Source: Enterobacter sichuanensis (lineage in GTDB: Bacteria > Pseudomonadota > Gammaproteobacteria > Enterobacterales > Enterobacteriaceae). From it: a stretch of 62,496 nt of DNA. The stretch is from positions 1-62,496 of the forward strand of contig NZ_POVL01000030.1 of the NCBI RefSeq assembly GCF_002939185.1. Reading direction: 5' to 3'. Under the pieces are notes generated by a model that made no database searches, was not told where the DNA came from, and was given only the letters and a program-made list of their open reading frames with translations. A program made the position numbers and the translations under genes. Shown piece after piece: positions 46,918 through 60,484 of this stretch (the stretch's first letter is position 1; each line of letters starts with the position of its first letter).

Positions 46918-47160
46918 ATGACCGACCTGTTTTCCAGCCCAGACCACACCCTTGACGCCCAGGGCCTTCGCTGCCCGGAACCGGTAATGATGGTACGTAA
47001 AACCGTGCGCAACATGCAGACCGGAGAAACGCTGCTGATCATCGCCGACGATCCGGCAACGACCCGCGATATCCCCGGGTTTTGTACCTTTATGGAGCAT
47101 GAGCTGGTGGCACAGCAGACTGACGCGCTGCCGTATCGGTATTTGATTCGTAAGGGTTAA
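46918..47160 (+). CDS. tusA: Sulfur carrier protein TusA
   Basis: 80 aa. It carries persulfide sulfur from IscS to TusD for 2-thiouridine at the tRNA wobble position and supports molybdopterin synthesis. The active Cys19 is in [13 protein letters not shown], the invariant CPxP motif of the family. The ATG follows GAGAAGATC. Downstream lies repeat A4 and then convergent yhgN, where E. coli would have a different neighbour. Confidence 0.96.
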   Translation: MTDLFSSPDHTLDAQGLRCPEPVMMVRKTVRNMQTGETLLIIADDPATTRDIPGFCTFMEHELVAQQTDALPYRYLIRKG

Positions 47161-47174
47161 GTGGGCTGCCCTCT

Positions 47175-47220
47175 GCGGCCTGATGCCCTCACCCCGGCCC
47201 TCTCCCACAGGGAGAGGGAG
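47175..47220. repeat. CCCTCTCCC/GGGAGAGGG repeat, copy A4 (inverted), at a synteny junction
   Basis: CGGCCTGATGCCCTCACCCC, then GGCCCTCTCCC-ACA-GGGAGAGGG, in the same orientation as copy A3. It fills nearly all of the 64 bases between the tusA and yhgN stops, the point where the gene order departs from E. coli. Confidence 0.87.
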
Positions 47221-47224
47221 AACG

Positions 47225-47818
47225 TCATCCTTTCATCCACGTCCGGATCCCGTCCAGGAACATCTGCGTTGCCATCATCACCAGAATCAACCCCATCAGA
47301 CGCTCCAGCGCGTTCACCCCTTTCTCGCCCAGCAGGCGCAGGAACAGCGACGACTGCAGCAGGATAATAAATGTCCCGCCCCAGGCGATCAGTAAAGCAA
47401 TCACCAGATGGCTCATCTGATTGGGATACTGATGCGACAGCAGCATCAGCGTGGCCAGAATGGTCGGTCCGGCAACGAGGGGGATCGCCAGCGGCACAAT
47501 AAACGGCTCTTCACCGGCGGGCAGGCCGCTGCTGCTGCCTTCCGCGCTCGGGAAAATCATCTTAATGGCAATCAGGAACAGAATAATCCCGCCGGAAATC
47601 GAAACGGTTTCGGCGCGCAGGTTCAGGAACGCGAGGATCTTTTCACCGGCAAACAGGAAGATAAACATCACCAGCAGGGCGATGAGCAGCTCGCGGATCA
47701 TGATCGCGCGGCGGCGCTTCGGCTCGGTATGCTTTAGCACCGACATGAAGATCGGCAGGTTTCCCAGCGGATCCATTATCAGGATCAATAAAACCGCGGC
47801 GGAAATGATTTCACTCAT
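47225..47818 (-). CDS. yhgN: MarC-family membrane protein YhgN
   Basis: 197 aa, six membrane helices, MarC/NAAT family, the E. coli length. Conserved MDPLGNLPIFMSVLKH near the N-terminus and VPLAIPLVAGPTILATLM in the middle. The family name suggests neutral amino acid transport; for YhgN the substrate is unproven. It is divergent from asd as in E. coli. Confidence 0.94.
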   Translation of the reverse strand: MSEIISAAVLLILIMDPLGNLPIFMSVLKHTEPKRRRAIMIRELLIALLVMFIFLFAGEKILAFLNLRAETVSISGGIILFLIAIKMIFPSAEGSSSGLPAGEEPFIVPLAIPLVAGPTILATLMLLSHQYPNQMSHLVIALLIAWGGTFIILLQSSLFLRLLGEKGVNALERLMGLILVMMATQMFLDGIRTWMKG

Positions 47819-47995
47819 GTAAATTATCCCTGAAACTCTCTATGGTTATTATGATGATTAGCTCTTTTTCTGATAGCCGGGCAATCATCGATTAATTTCG
47901 CTTGCGACTTTGGCAGCATTTTGTAATGTGAAGCATATCCCAGTTCAATACTGGCTTGCACAATCAGCACACACCCCTTGCAGGAAAAAAATGCT

Positions 47996-49099
47996 ATGAA
48001 AAACGTTGGTTTTATCGGCTGGCGCGGTATGGTCGGCTCTGTACTCATGCAACGCATGGTTGAAGAGCGCGATTTCGACGCCATCCGCCCGGTCTTCTTC
48101 TCCACTTCCCAGCTTGGCCAGGCTGCGCCGTCCTTTGGTGGTTCCACCGGTACGTTGCAGGATGCTTACGATCTGGAAGCGCTGAAGGCACTCGACATTA
48201 TTGTGACGTGCCAGGGCGGCGATTATACCAACGAAATTTATCCGAAGCTGCGTGAAAGCGGCTGGCAGGGCTACTGGATCGACGCAGCCTCGTCGCTTCG
48301 CATGAAAGACGATGCCATTATCATCCTCGACCCGGTTAACCAGGGCGTGATCACCGAGGGTCTGAACAAGGGCGTGAAAACCTTTGTCGGCGGCAACTGT
48401 ACCGTCAGCCTGATGCTGATGTCCCTCGGCGGCCTGTTCGCGCAGGACCTGGTAGAGTGGGTCTCCGTGGCGACCTACCAGGCGGCGTCCGGCGGCGGCG
48501 CGCGTCATATGCGTGAGCTTCTGACCCAGATGGGCCAGTTGCATAACAGCGTCGCGACCGAGCTGGCCAACCCGGCGTCTGCGATCCTTGATATCGAGCG
48601 TAAAGTCACCCAGCTGACCCGCAGCGGCGAGCTGCCGGTGGATAACTTTGGCGTACCGCTGGCCGGTGGCCTGATCCCGTGGATTGACAAACAGCTGGAT
48701 AACGGCCAGACCCGCGAAGAGTGGAAGGGCCAGGCCGAGACCAACAAAATCCTCAATACCGCGAACACCATTCCGGTTGACGGTCTGTGCGTGCGTATCG
48801 GCGCGCTGCGCTGCCACAGCCAGGCCTTCACCATTAAACTGAAAAAAGATGTGTCTATTCCGACCGTGGAAGAGCTGCTGGCCGCGCACAACCCGTGGGC
48901 GAAAGTGGTGCCAAACGATCGCGATATCACCATGCGTGAACTGACCCCAGCAGCCGTAACCGGCACGCTAACCACGCCGGTTGGCCGTCTGCGTAAGCTG
49001 AACATGGGGCCGGAGTATCTCTCCGCGTTCACCGTGGGTGACCAGCTGCTGTGGGGGGCCGCCGAGCCGCTGCGCCGCATGCTGCGCCAGCTGGCGTAA
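47996..49099 (+). CDS. asd: Aspartate-semialdehyde dehydrogenase Asd
   Basis: Reduces aspartyl phosphate to aspartate semialdehyde with NADPH, the branch point to lysine, diaminopimelate, methionine and threonine, and so essential for the cell wall. 367 aa from ATG 47996 ([18 protein letters not shown]), the E. coli length; an ATG at 47978 would add six residues. The active Cys is in GGNCTVSLM (residue 135), with the His acid/base in [16 protein letters not shown] precedes the start. Own terminator downstream. Confidence 0.97.
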   Translation: MKNVGFIGWRGMVGSVLMQRMVEERDFDAIRPVFFSTSQLGQAAPSFGGSTGTLQDAYDLEALKALDIIVTCQGGDYTNEIYPKLRESGWQGYWIDAASSLRMKDDAIIILDPVNQGVITEGLNKGVKTFVGGNCTVSLMLMSLGGLFAQDLVEWVSVATYQAASGGGARHMRELLTQMGQLHNSVATELANPASAILDIERKVTQLTRSGELPVDNFGVPLAGGLIPWIDKQLDNGQTREEWKGQAETNKILNTANTIPVDGLCVRIGALRCHSQAFTIKLKKDVSIPTVEELLAAHNPWAKVVPNDRDITMRELTPAAVTGTLTTPVGRLRKLNMGPEYLSAFTVGDQLLWGAAEPLRRMLRQLA

Positions 49100-49115
49100 T
49101 AATTTGTTAACTACC

Positions 49116-49141
49116 GGGGGTGATTTTCACCCCCTTTTTTT
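49116..49141 (+). terminator. Intrinsic terminator of asd
   Basis: GGGGGTG (49116-49122), loop ATTTT, CACCCCC (49128-49134) and a T-run to 49141. Confidence 0.94.
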
Positions 49142-49152
49142 GCGTACTACAG

Positions 49153-49321
49153 GGAGTAAAACGCAGATGTCTTATTTTTTATCAGGAGTCATGTAGAGCG
49201 TTGGCTATGCTTTAAGGAAGAGTCATTTCTTACCTGAGGTTAGGACGGGCTGACAGGATGCTCGTTCAGGTCACATTAAAGTCGTCCCGGGCGCTAAAAA
49301 GGACGACATAAAAAAACAGGA
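49153..49321 (+). promoter_or_regulatory. GGA-rich glgB leader, candidate CsrA-binding region
   Basis: Seven GGA triplets lie between asd and glgB (starting at 49153, 49185, 49216, 49243, 49256, 49301 and 49319). Two are in ACAGGATG contexts close to the CsrA consensus, and one is at the base of a GTCGTCC/GGACGAC hairpin (49281-49307). The last overlaps the glgB ribosome site. CsrA represses glycogen genes in E. coli; binding here is inferred. Confidence 0.4.
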
Positions 49322-49329
49322 TGAATACC

Positions 49330-51516
49330 ATGTCCGATCGTATTTCGAGAGACGTGATTAATGCGCTTATTGCGGGTCATTTTGCCGACCCCTTTTCTGT
49401 GCTAGGGATGCACCGTACTGAGGCCGGGCTCGAAGTCCGTGCGTTGTTACCGGATGCGACGGAAGTCTGGGTGATTGAACCCAAAACCGGCCGCAAGGTG
49501 GGTAATCTGGAATGCCTCGATTCGCGTGGCTTCTTCTCAGGCGTCATGCCTCGTCGTAAAAACCCCTTTCGTTACCAGCTCGCCGTCATTTGGCACGGCC
49601 AGCAAAACCTGATTGACGACCCCTATAGCTTTGGCCCGCTCTTAAAAGAGATGGACGCCTGGCTGCTGTCCGAAGGGACCCATCTGCGTCCTTATGAAAC
49701 GCTGGGTGCCCATGCGGATACGATGGATGGGATCACCGGCACGCGGTTTGCCGTGTGGGCGCCCAATGCCCAGCGGGTCTCCGTGGTGGGGCAGTTCAAC
49801 TACTGGGACGGGCGACGTCACCCGATGCGCCTGCGCCGGGAAACCGGCATCTGGGAGCTGTTTATCCCCGGGGCGCACAACGGGCAGCTCTATAAGTTCG
49901 AGATGATCGATGCCAACGGCAAGCTGCGCATTAAATCCGACCCTTACGCCTTTGAAGCGCAGATGCGCCCGGACACCGCCTCGCTGATCTGCGGCCTGCC
50001 GGAGAAAGTTGTGCAGACCGAGGAGCGCAAACAGGCCAACCGATTCGATGCGCCGATCTCCGTCTATGAGGTGCATCTCGGCTCCTGGCGTCGCCACACG
50101 GATAACAACTTCTGGCTGAGCTACCGCGAGCTGGCGGACCAGCTGGTGCCGTACGCCAAATGGATGGGCTTTACCCACCTTGAGCTGCTGCCGGTAAACG
50201 AACACCCGTTCGACGGCAGCTGGGGCTATCAGCCCACCGGGCTGTACGCGCCGACCCGCCGCTTCGGCACGCGTGATGACTTCCGCTATTTCATCGATGC
50301 CGCGCACGCCGCCGGGCTGAACGTCATCCTCGACTGGGTGCCGGGCCATTTCCCGGCGGACGATTTCGCGCTGGCCGAGTTTGACGGCACAAAGCTGTAC
50401 GAGCACAGCGATCCGCGTGAAGGCTATCACCAGGACTGGAATACGCTGATCTATAACTACGGGCGTCGTGAAGTCAGCAACTACCTTGTCGGGAACGCGC
50501 TGTACTGGATCGAGCGCTTCGGCATTGACGCCCTGCGCGTGGATGCGGTGGCGTCGATGATCTACCGCGACTACAGCCGCAAAGAGGGCGAGTGGATCCC
50601 GAACGAATTTGGCGGCCGCGAAAACCTGGAAGCGATTGAGTTCCTGCGTAACACCAACCGCATTATCGGCGAGCAGGTTGAGGGCGCGGTGACGATGGCG
50701 GAAGAGTCGACTGACTTTGCCGGCGTCTCCCGTCCACCGTCAATGGGCGGTCTGGGCTTCTGGTACAAGTGGAACCTCGGCTGGATGCACGACACGCTCG
50801 ACTACATGAAACTCGATCCGGTTTATCGTCGTTATCATCACGACAAGATGACCTTCGGGATGCTCTACAACTACACCGAAAACTTCGTGTTGCCGCTGTC
50901 ACACGATGAAGTGGTTCACGGCAAAAAATCGATTCTTGACCGGATGCCTGGCGATGCCTGGCAGAAGTTCGCCAACCTGCGCGCCTACTACGGCTGGCTG
51001 TTTGCCTTCCCCGGTAAAAAGCTGCTGTTTATGGGCAACGAGTTTGCCCAGGGGCGGGAGTGGAACCACGACGCCAGCCTCGACTGGCATCTGCTGGAAG
51101 GGGGCGACAACTGGCATCACGGGGTGCAGCGTCTGGTGCGCGATCTGAACCATACCTATCGCCACCACAAGGCACTGCACGAGCTGGACTTTGATCCTTA
51201 CGGCTTTGAGTGGCTGGTGGTGGATGACCATGCGCGCTCGGTGTTTGTCTTTGTGCGTCGTGACAAGGCGGGTAACGAGATTATCGTCGCCAGCAACTTC
51301 ACGCCCGTTCCGCGCCACCATTACCGCTTCGGGATTAATCAGGCGGGTAAATGGCGTGAAATTCTCAACACCGATTCAATGCATTATCACGGCAGCAACG
51401 CCGGTAACGGCGGGCTGGTACAGAGCGATGCCATCGAAAGCCACGGTCGGCCAAACTCCCTGAGCCTGACGCTGCCGCCGCTTAGCACTATCTGGCTGGT
51501 GCGGGAGGGCGAATGA
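49330..51516 (+). CDS. glgB: 1,4-alpha-glucan branching enzyme GlgB
   Basis: Makes alpha-1,6 branches in glycogen (GH13). 728 aa from ATG 49330 ([18 protein letters not shown]), the E. coli length; AGG lies nine bases upstream, whereas the ATG at 49321 has it directly adjacent. It has two N-terminal carbohydrate-binding modules (about 1-225), then the TIM barrel with [13 protein letters not shown] (nucleophile Asp), MAEEST (acid Glu) and [14 protein letters not shown], then a C-terminal beta domain. First gene of glgBXCAP; it overlaps glgX by four bases. Confidence 0.97.
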   Translation: MSDRISRDVINALIAGHFADPFSVLGMHRTEAGLEVRALLPDATEVWVIEPKTGRKVGNLECLDSRGFFSGVMPRRKNPFRYQLAVIWHGQQNLIDDPYSFGPLLKEMDAWLLSEGTHLRPYETLGAHADTMDGITGTRFAVWAPNAQRVSVVGQFNYWDGRRHPMRLRRETGIWELFIPGAHNGQLYKFEMIDANGKLRIKSDPYAFEAQMRPDTASLICGLPEKVVQTEERKQANRFDAPISVYEVHLGSWRRHTDNNFWLSYRELADQLVPYAKWMGFTHLELLPVNEHPFDGSWGYQPTGLYAPTRRFGTRDDFRYFIDAAHAAGLNVILDWVPGHFPADDFALAEFDGTKLYEHSDPREGYHQDWNTLIYNYGRREVSNYLVGNALYWIERFGIDALRVDAVASMIYRDYSRKEGEWIPNEFGGRENLEAIEFLRNTNRIIGEQVEGAVTMAEESTDFAGVSRPPSMGGLGFWYKWNLGWMHDTLDYMKLDPVYRRYHHDKMTFGMLYNYTENFVLPLSHDEVVHGKKSILDRMPGDAWQKFANLRAYYGWLFAFPGKKLLFMGNEFAQGREWNHDASLDWHLLEGGDNWHHGVQRLVRDLNHTYRHHKALHELDFDPYGFEWLVVDDHARSVFVFVRRDKAGNEIIVASNFTPVPRHHYRFGINQAGKWREILNTDSMHYHGSNAGNGGLVQSDAIESHGRPNSLSLTLPPLSTIWLVREGE

Positions 51517-53486
51517 CGCAGCTTACGGCAGGTAAACCCGAACCGCTCGGGGCGAGTTTTGACGGAAAGGGGGTTAATTTCACCCTCTTTTCCGCCCATG
51601 CTGAGCGAGTAGAACTGTGCGTGTTTGACGGTGAAGGTAACGAGCACCGTTACGATTTACCTGCCCGCACCGGGGATACCTGGCACGGTTACCTGGCCGG
51701 AGGGCGGCCAGGGTTGCACTATGGCTTTCGCGTGCACGGTCCGTGGGAACCCGCGCAGGGACACTGGTTTAACCCTGCGAAGCTGTTGATTGACCCGTGT
51801 GCGCACCGCGTGGACGGTGAATTTAAAGACGACCCGCTGTTCCACGTGGGCTACGGCGAGCCCGACCACCGCGACAGCGCGCCCGTCGCGCCAAAAAGCG
51901 TGGTGGTGAACGATCTCTATGACTGGGAAGACGATGCCCCGCCGCACACGCCGTGGGGCAATACCGTCATTTATGAAGCCCACGTCAAAGGGCTGACCTA
52001 CCTGCACCCGTCGATCCCCAAAGAGATGCGCGGCACCTACAAGGCGCTTGGGCATCCGACGATGGTCGCCTACCTGAAACACCTTGGCATTACCGCCCTG
52101 GAACTGCTGCCCGTCGCCCATTTCGCCAGCGAGCCTCGCCTGCAGCGGCTGGGGCTGAGCAACTACTGGGGCTACAACCCGCTGGCGATGTTCGCGCTTG
52201 AGCCGCGTTATGCCGTCCATCCTGACAAGGCGCGGGACGAGTTTCGCGACGCGGTGAAGGCGCTCCATGCGGCGGGTATTGAGGTCATTCTGGACGTGGT
52301 GCTGAACCACAGTGCGGAAAGCGATCTCGATGGCCCGACGCTCTCCATGCGCGGAATTGATAACCGTAGCTATTATTGGATCAGGCAGGATGGCGATTAT
52401 GAGAACTGGACCGGCTGCGGTAACACCCTCAATCTCAGCCATCCGGCGGTCACGCATTTTGCGTATGAATGCCTGAAATACTGGGTAGACACGTTCCACG
52501 TCGACGGTTTTCGTTTCGACCTCGCGCCCGTCATGGGGCGCAGGCCGGCGTTCAGCCAGCAGGCGCCGCTGTTTGAGGCGATAAAAAATTGTCCGGTGCT
52601 CTCGCAGGTGAAGCTCATCGCGGAGCCGTGGGACATCGGTGAAGGCGGCTATCAGGTCGGGAATTTCCCGCCGCTGTTTGCCGAGTGGAACGATCATTAT
52701 CGCGATGCCGTGCGCCGCTTCTGGCTGGAGCGGAATCTGTCGCTGGGGGAATTTGCCGGACGCTTTGCCGCATCCAGCGATCTCTTTAAGCGTGACGGTA
52801 AACACCCGTCAGCCACCATCAATCTGTTAACGGCGCATGACGGTTTTACCCTCAGGGACTGCGTTTGTTTCAATCAGAAACACAATGAGGCAAACGGCGA
52901 AGAGAATCGCGATGGCACTAACAATAACCATAGCTTTAATCATGGTATAGAAGGATTAGGCGGAAGTCTGGATGTTATCGAGCGGCGACGCGCCAGCGTA
53001 CATGCGCTGCTGACAACGCTTTTATTGTCGCAGGGCACGCCGATGTTGCTGGCAGGCGATGAGCATGGCCACAGTCAGCACGGTAACAACAATGCGTATT
53101 GCCAGGACAACACCTTAACCTGGCTCGACTGGGGAGAAGCGAACAGCGGTTTGATCCACTTCACCGCGGCGCTGATCCATCTTCGCCAGCACATTCCCGC
53201 ACTGACCGCCGACCGCTGGTGGGAAGAGGGTGACGGAAACGTTCGCTGGCTGAATAAAGACGCGCAACCGTTAAGCGCGCAAGAGTGGCAACACGGCGTA
53301 CCCCGCCTGCAGATCCTGTTGTCGGATCGCTGGCTGGTCACGCTGAACGCGACGGATGACGTCGCAGAGATTGTTTTACCTGACGGGGAATGGCGCGCCG
53401 TTCCCCCCTTTGCCGGAGCGGATAATCCGGTAGTAATGGCTGTCTGGCACGGGCCTGCGCACGGAGTGTGCGTATTCCAAAGATGA
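51513..53486 (+). CDS. glgX: Glycogen debranching enzyme GlgX
   Basis: Hydrolyses alpha-1,6 links of short limit-dextrin branches left by phosphorylase (isoamylase-type GH13). 657 aa, the E. coli length. The N-terminal module begins [21 protein letters not shown]; catalytic blocks are [27 protein letters not shown] (nucleophile), [12 protein letters not shown] (acid) and [11 protein letters not shown]. The ATG start overlaps the glgB stop. Its last bases contain a hairpin that may bind CsrA for the downstream glgC. Confidence 0.97.
   Translation: MTQLTAGKPEPLGASFDGKGVNFTLFSAHAERVELCVFDGEGNEHRYDLPARTGDTWHGYLAGGRPGLHYGFRVHGPWEPAQGHWFNPAKLLIDPCAHRVDGEFKDDPLFHVGYGEPDHRDSAPVAPKSVVVNDLYDWEDDAPPHTPWGNTVIYEAHVKGLTYLHPSIPKEMRGTYKALGHPTMVAYLKHLGITALELLPVAHFASEPRLQRLGLSNYWGYNPLAMFALEPRYAVHPDKARDEFRDAVKALHAAGIEVILDVVLNHSAESDLDGPTLSMRGIDNRSYYWIRQDGDYENWTGCGNTLNLSHPAVTHFAYECLKYWVDTFHVDGFRFDLAPVMGRRPAFSQQAPLFEAIKNCPVLSQVKLIAEPWDIGEGGYQVGNFPPLFAEWNDHYRDAVRRFWLERNLSLGEFAGRFAASSDLFKRDGKHPSATINLLTAHDGFTLRDCVCFNQKHNEANGEENRDGTNNNHSFNHGIEGLGGSLDVIERRRASVHALLTTLLLSQGTPMLLAGDEHGHSQHGNNNAYCQDNTLTWLDWGEANSGLIHFTAALIHLRQHIPALTADRWWEEGDGNVRWLNKDAQPLSAQEWQHGVPRLQILLSDRWLVTLNATDDVAEIVLPDGEWRAVPPFAGADNPVVMAVWHGPAHGVCVFQR
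53458..53472 (+). promoter_or_regulatory. Candidate CsrA hairpin ahead of glgC
   Basis: CGCAC-GGAGT-GTGCG places a GGA in the loop of a 5-bp stem, the preferred CsrA target shape. It is 32-46 bases upstream of the glgC start, with a second GGA in the AAAGGAG ribosome site (53491-53497). In E. coli, CsrA binds the glgC leader at a hairpin GGA and at the ribosome site, blocking translation. The layout here is the same. Confidence 0.6.
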
Positions 53487-53503
53487 TAAAAAAGGAGTTA
53501 GTC

Positions 53504-54799
53504 ATGGTTAGATTAGAGAAGAACGATCCCTTAATGTTGGCACGCCAGCTACCATTAAAAACGGTTGCCCTGATCCTTGCGGGTGGGCGTGGTACCCGTC
53601 TGAAAGATTTGACCATCAAGCGCGCCAAACCGGCTGTGCACTTTGGTGGTAAGTTCCGCATTATCGACTTTGCGCTCTCCAACTGCCTGAACTCTGGCAT
53701 TCGCCGCATTGGCGTCATTACGCAGTATCAGTCGCACACGCTGGTTCAGCATATCCAGCGCGGCTGGTCATTCTTCAGCGAAGAGATGAACGAGTTTGTC
53801 GATCTGCTTCCTGCTCAGCAGCGCGTTCACGGGGAAAACTGGTACCGCGGTACGGCGGATGCAGTGACGCAGAACCTCGACATCATTCGCCGCTATAACG
53901 CGGAATACATCGTGATCCTCGCCGGGGACCACATCTACAAGCAAGATTACTCCCACATGCTCATCGACCACGTCGAAAAAGGGGCGCGCTGCACCGTGGC
54001 GTGTCTGCCGGTGCCCGTTGCTGAAGCGACGGCGTTTGGCGTGATGCACGTGGATGCGGATGACAAAATCATCGACTTCGTTGAAAAACCGGCGAACCCG
54101 CCAACCATGCCGGGAGATGACACCAAATCCCTCGCCAGCATGGGGATCTATGTCTTTGATGCCGATTATCTTTATGAGCTGCTGGAAGAAGACGACAAAG
54201 ACGAAAATTCTAGCCACGACTTCGGTAAAGACATCATTCCGAAAATCACCAAAGCTGGCATGGCGTATGCACATCCATTCCCGTTGTCCTGCGTGCAGTC
54301 AGACCCGAATGCGGAACCTTACTGGCGCGATGTGGGAACGCTGGAAGCGTACTGGAAAGCGAACCTCGACTTAGCCTCCGTCACGCCTGAGCTGGATATG
54401 TACGATCAAAACTGGCCGATTCGTACGCATATGGAATCGCTGCCGCCGGCCAAATTCGTTCAGGACCGCTCCGGTAGCCACGGTATGACGCTGAACTCGC
54501 TGGTGTCCGGCGGGTGCATCATTTCAGGCTCGGTGGTGGTGCAGTCGGTACTGTTCCCCCGCGTGCGGATAAATTCATTCTGTAATATCGATTCGGCAGT
54601 CTTGCTGCCGGATGTCTGGGTAGGGCGTTCGTGTCGTCTGCGTCGTTGCGTAATCGACCGTGCCTGCGTCATCCCTGAAGGGATGGTCATTGGGGAGAAT
54701 GCGGAAGAAGACGCGCGTCGTTTCTACCGTTCGGAAGAGGGGATCGTGTTAGTCACACGGGAAATGTTGCGGAAGCTGCAAATCAAACAGGAGCGATGA
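53504..54799 (+). CDS. glgC: Glucose-1-phosphate adenylyltransferase GlgC
   Basis: Makes ADP-glucose from ATP and glucose-1-phosphate, the controlled step of glycogen synthesis; allosterically activated by fructose-1,6-bisphosphate. 431 aa from ATG 53504 ([17 protein letters not shown]), the E. coli length, with AAGGAG 6-7 bases upstream. Nucleotidyltransferase block [20 protein letters not shown], substrate Lys in [11 protein letters not shown], and a C-terminal left-handed beta-helix with the end RKLQIKQER. An upstream in-frame start overlapping glgX is unlikely. The stop overlaps the glgA start. Confidence 0.97.
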   Translation: MVRLEKNDPLMLARQLPLKTVALILAGGRGTRLKDLTIKRAKPAVHFGGKFRIIDFALSNCLNSGIRRIGVITQYQSHTLVQHIQRGWSFFSEEMNEFVDLLPAQQRVHGENWYRGTADAVTQNLDIIRRYNAEYIVILAGDHIYKQDYSHMLIDHVEKGARCTVACLPVPVAEATAFGVMHVDADDKIIDFVEKPANPPTMPGDDTKSLASMGIYVFDADYLYELLEEDDKDENSSHDFGKDIIPKITKAGMAYAHPFPLSCVQSDPNAEPYWRDVGTLEAYWKANLDLASVTPELDMYDQNWPIRTHMESLPPAKFVQDRSGSHGMTLNSLVSGGCIISGSVVVQSVLFPRVRINSFCNIDSAVLLPDVWVGRSCRLRRCVIDRACVIPEGMVIGENAEEDARRFYRSEEGIVLVTREMLRKLQIKQER

Positions 54800-56232
54800 T
54801 GCAGGTTTTACACGTATGTTCTGAGATGTTCCCGTTATTAAAGACGGGCGGTCTGGCAGATGTACTTGGTGCATTACCGGCGGCGCAAATCGCCGGAGGC
54901 GTGGATACCCGAGTCCTGCTGCCCGCCTTCCCGGATATCCGGCGCGGTATACCTGATGCGAAAGTGGTGACCCGCCGTGACACGTTTGCCGGACGCATTA
55001 CCCTGCTGTTTGGGCATTACAACGGTGTAGGGATCTACCTGATCGACGCGCCACACTTATACGACCGACCGGGCAGCCCGTATCACGATACGAACCTGTT
55101 CGCCTATACCGACAACGTGTTGCGCTTTGCGCTGCTTGGCTGGGTCGGTGCAGAAATGGCGACGGGGCTGGATCCGTTCTGGCGCCCGGATGTCGTGCAT
55201 GCGCACGACTGGCACGCCGGGCTGGCCCCGGCATACCTGGCCGCGCGCGGCCACCCGGCGAAATCGGTCTTCACCGTGCATAACCTGGCCTATCAGGGGA
55301 TGTACTATGCCCATCACATGAGTGAAATCGATCTGCCATTATCGTTCTATAACATGCATGGGCTGGAATTTAACGGGCAGATTTCGTTCCTGAAAGCCGG
55401 GCTCTATTACGCCGATCATATTACCGCCGTGAGCCCAACCTACGCCCGCGAAATTACCCAGCCTGAGTTTGGCTACGGTCTGGAGGGGCTGTTGCGCCAG
55501 CGCCATCGTGAAGGGCGCCTGTCGGGCATTCTGAACGGCGTCGACGAACAGATCTGGAGCCCGGAAACCGATCTCCTGCTGGCGTCGCGCTATGGCCGTG
55601 ATTCGGTGGAAGACAAAGCGGAAAACAAACGCCAGCTGCAGATTGCGATGGGCCTGAAGGTTAACGACAAAGTGCCGCTGTTCGCTGTAGTGAGCCGCCT
55701 GACCAGCCAGAAAGGGCTGGATCTGGTGCTGGAGGCGCTGCCCGGTTTACTGGAGCAGGGGGGACAGCTGGCCCTGCTCGGGGCAGGCGACCCGGTGCTG
55801 CAGGAAGGTTTCCTGGCCGCCGCCGCGGAACATCCGGGGCAGGTGGGCGTGCAGATTGGTTATCACGAGGCGTTTTCGCACCGCATTATGGGCGGCGCAG
55901 ACGTCATCCTGGTGCCAAGCCGTTTCGAACCCTGTGGCCTGACGCAGCTCTACGGTCTGAAATACGGCACCCTGCCGCTGGTACGCCGCACGGGCGGGCT
56001 GGCGGATACGGTATCCGATAGCTCTCTGGAAAACCTGGCGGACGGTATCGCCAGCGGGTTTGTCTTTGAGGACAGTAATGCCTGGTCGCTGCTACGGGCG
56101 ATTCGGCGTGCTTTCGTCTTGTGGTCCCGTCCATCGCTGTGGCGTTACGTCCAACGTCAGGCGATGTCCATGGACTTTAGCTGGCATGTCGCGGCGCAGT
56201 CGTACCGCGATCTTTATCAACGCTTGATGTAA
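54799..56232 (+). CDS. glgA: Glycogen synthase GlgA
   Basis: Extends alpha-1,4 chains using ADP-glucose (GT5). 477 aa from ATG 54799 ([18 protein letters not shown]), five bases after AGGAG; the ATG at 54796 is too close to it. KTGGLADV binds ADP-glucose. The second Rossmann domain has [12 protein letters not shown] and the E-x7-E block [16 protein letters not shown]. It lies between glgC and glgP in the operon. Confidence 0.97.
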   Translation: MQVLHVCSEMFPLLKTGGLADVLGALPAAQIAGGVDTRVLLPAFPDIRRGIPDAKVVTRRDTFAGRITLLFGHYNGVGIYLIDAPHLYDRPGSPYHDTNLFAYTDNVLRFALLGWVGAEMATGLDPFWRPDVVHAHDWHAGLAPAYLAARGHPAKSVFTVHNLAYQGMYYAHHMSEIDLPLSFYNMHGLEFNGQISFLKAGLYYADHITAVSPTYAREITQPEFGYGLEGLLRQRHREGRLSGILNGVDEQIWSPETDLLLASRYGRDSVEDKAENKRQLQIAMGLKVNDKVPLFAVVSRLTSQKGLDLVLEALPGLLEQGGQLALLGAGDPVLQEGFLAAAAEHPGQVGVQIGYHEAFSHRIMGGADVILVPSRFEPCGLTQLYGLKYGTLPLVRRTGGLADTVSDSSLENLADGIASGFVFEDSNAWSLLRAIRRAFVLWSRPSLWRYVQRQAMSMDFSWHVAAQSYRDLYQRLM

Positions 56233-58698
<2,466 letters not shown>

Positions 58699-58704
58699 AA
58701 GAAA

Positions 58705-58783
58705 GCCGGGTGGCGGCTACGCCTTACCCGGCCTGGTCGATCCCGTAGGCCCGGTAAGCGGTAGCGCCACCGGGCTTTTTTTT
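58705..58783. repeat. REP pair with T-run, copy B4
   Basis: GCCGGGTGGCGGCTACGCC, then TTACCCGGC, followed by a second unit GTAGGCCCGGTAAGCGGTAG with CGCCACCGGGC and a T-run (58776-58783). It lies between convergent glgP and glpD and doubles as the glgP terminator. Confidence 0.9.
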
Positions 58784-58787
58784 CACA

Positions 58788-60296
58788 TCAAGAAGCTAAC
58801 GACAATTCACGCTTCCCCGCATGCTGCAGCAACCACTGCGCCACGCGGGACTGCTGTTCGGCGTTAAGCCACATCCCTTCTTTGGTACGACGCCAGATGG
58901 CATCGTCCAGACGGCGAACCCATTCGTGTTCGACCAGATAACGCAGCTCGGCTTCGTACAGCTCGTGACCGAAATGTTCGCCCAGATCGGCAAGCGCTTT
59001 CGCGTCACCCAGGAGCAGTTCGGTGTTGCTGCCGTAGGTGCGGGCATAGTGGCGTGCCATCCCCTCGGTGATGAACGGGAAGCGACGACGCAGCTTCGCG
59101 GCGTAATCATCGCGGTTGCCGCCAATATCACCGCCGGGCAGTACCGCGTCTTTGGTCCATGCCGGGCCAATGCCTTTGTAGTACGGTGCCAGTTTTTCCA
59201 GCGCGTGCTCGGCCAGCTTACGGTAGGTGGTGAGCTTACCGCCAAACACCGACAGCAGCGGCGCCTGACCGTCTACATCGTGAATATCAAGCGTATAGTC
59301 GCGGGTGATGGCCTGCGGGGAATCCGATTCATCATCGCACAGCGGACGCACGCCGGAGTAAGTCCAGACCACGTCATCGCGCGACAGCTGTTTCTTAAAG
59401 TGCGCGTTATACACTTTCAGCAGGTAGTTAACTTCGCTCTCGTCGATCTCAACGTTTTTCGGATCGCCTTTGTACTCCACGTCGGTGGTGCCGATGATCG
59501 AGAATTCGTCCATCCACGGGATGACGAACACAATGCGCTTGTCTTCATTCTGCAGAATGTAGGCCTGTTTCTGGGTATGCACGCGCGGCACCACAATATG
59601 GCTGCCTTTGATCAGGCGAATGCCATACGGGGAGGGCAGATGCATGCCGTCGTCAAAGAACTGTTTCACCCACGGACCGGTGGCGTTCACCAGGCCGCGC
59701 GCTTTCCAGCTGAATTTCTCGCCGGTATCGATATCTTCCGCTTCGACAATCCACAGGCCGTTTTCACGGCGGGCGGCGGTGGCACGGGTGCGGGTTTTCA
59801 CCTCGCCGCCTTTCTTCTCGACCATCTGCGCATTGGCCAGCACCAGGCGCGCATCGTCTACCCAGCAGTCGGAATATTCGAAACCGCGCACGATTTCAGG
59901 TTTAAGGACCGATTCTGAGCCAAAACGCAAACCGGTCGAACCCGGCAGGCTGGTGCGTTTACCCAGATGATCGTACATAAACAGACCGATTCGGATCATC
60001 CACGCCGGACGCAGATGCGGGCGATGGGGCAGGCGGAAGCGCATCGGAATCGCCAGATGCGGCGCCATTTTTAACAGCACTTCACGTTCAGCCAGTGCTT
60101 CACTGACCAGGCGGAATTCGTAGTGTTCCAGGTAGCGCAGGCCACCGTGAATCAGTTTGGAGCTGGCGGACGAGGTCGCACAGGCGAGATCGTTAGCTTC
60201 CAGCATCAGTACGGATAAGCCGCGTCCTGCGGCATCGACCGCAATACCGGCACCGTTGATGCCACCGCCTATCACAATCAGATCTTTGGTTTCCAT
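58788..60296 (-). CDS. glpD: Aerobic glycerol-3-phosphate dehydrogenase GlpD
   Basis: Membrane-associated FAD enzyme oxidising glycerol-3-phosphate to dihydroxyacetone phosphate and feeding electrons to ubiquinone. 502 aa from ATG 60296 (METKDLIVIGGGINGAGIA); an ATG at 60311 would add five residues. FAD motif GGGINGAG, then CATSSASSKLIHGGLRYLE, and VFGGKLTTYRKLAEHAL near residue 350. Tandem GlpR operators and a CRP-like site lie upstream. Divergent from glpEGR. Confidence 0.97.
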   Translation of the reverse strand: METKDLIVIGGGINGAGIAVDAAGRGLSVLMLEANDLACATSSASSKLIHGGLRYLEHYEFRLVSEALAEREVLLKMAPHLAIPMRFRLPHRPHLRPAWMIRIGLFMYDHLGKRTSLPGSTGLRFGSESVLKPEIVRGFEYSDCWVDDARLVLANAQMVEKKGGEVKTRTRATAARRENGLWIVEAEDIDTGEKFSWKARGLVNATGPWVKQFFDDGMHLPSPYGIRLIKGSHIVVPRVHTQKQAYILQNEDKRIVFVIPWMDEFSIIGTTDVEYKGDPKNVEIDESEVNYLLKVYNAHFKKQLSRDDVVWTYSGVRPLCDDESDSPQAITRDYTLDIHDVDGQAPLLSVFGGKLTTYRKLAEHALEKLAPYYKGIGPAWTKDAVLPGGDIGGNRDDYAAKLRRRFPFITEGMARHYARTYGSNTELLLGDAKALADLGEHFGHELYEAELRYLVEHEWVRRLDDAIWRRTKEGMWLNAEQQSRVAQWLLQHAGKRELSLAS

Positions 60297-60309
60297 AACA
60301 CCCTCACGC

Positions 60310-60347
60310 ACTTTCGTTAAAGCTCAGAAATGTTCGATATCGCTCAT
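60310..60347. promoter_or_regulatory. Tandem GlpR operators of glpD
   Basis: ATGTTCGATATCGCTCAT (60330-60347) matches the GlpR palindrome ATGTTCGATAACGAACAT at 15 of 18 positions. ACTTTCGTTAAAGCTCAG (60310-60327), exactly 20 bases away, is a weaker match. Two operators at 20-base spacing near the glpD start repeat the E. coli arrangement. Confidence 0.75.
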
Positions 60348-60393
60348 AATAGCAAAGGAACGCGCTTTTGGTAACATCAAAAAAACAATTTAG

Positions 60394-60409
60394 AGTGATA
60401 TGGATAACA
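60394..60409. promoter_or_regulatory. CRP-like site between glpD and glpE
   Basis: AGTGA-N6-TAACA matches the CRP consensus TGTGA-N6-TCACA with one change per half. It lies about 100 bases upstream of the glpD ATG and fits known cAMP-CRP activation of glpD. Confidence 0.5.
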
Positions 60410-60484
60410 TAATGGCGTTTACCCGCCGCCAGGACGTACACTACGCGGTAAAATCATGTCGCCGACCACTGTAAAGAGAACACC

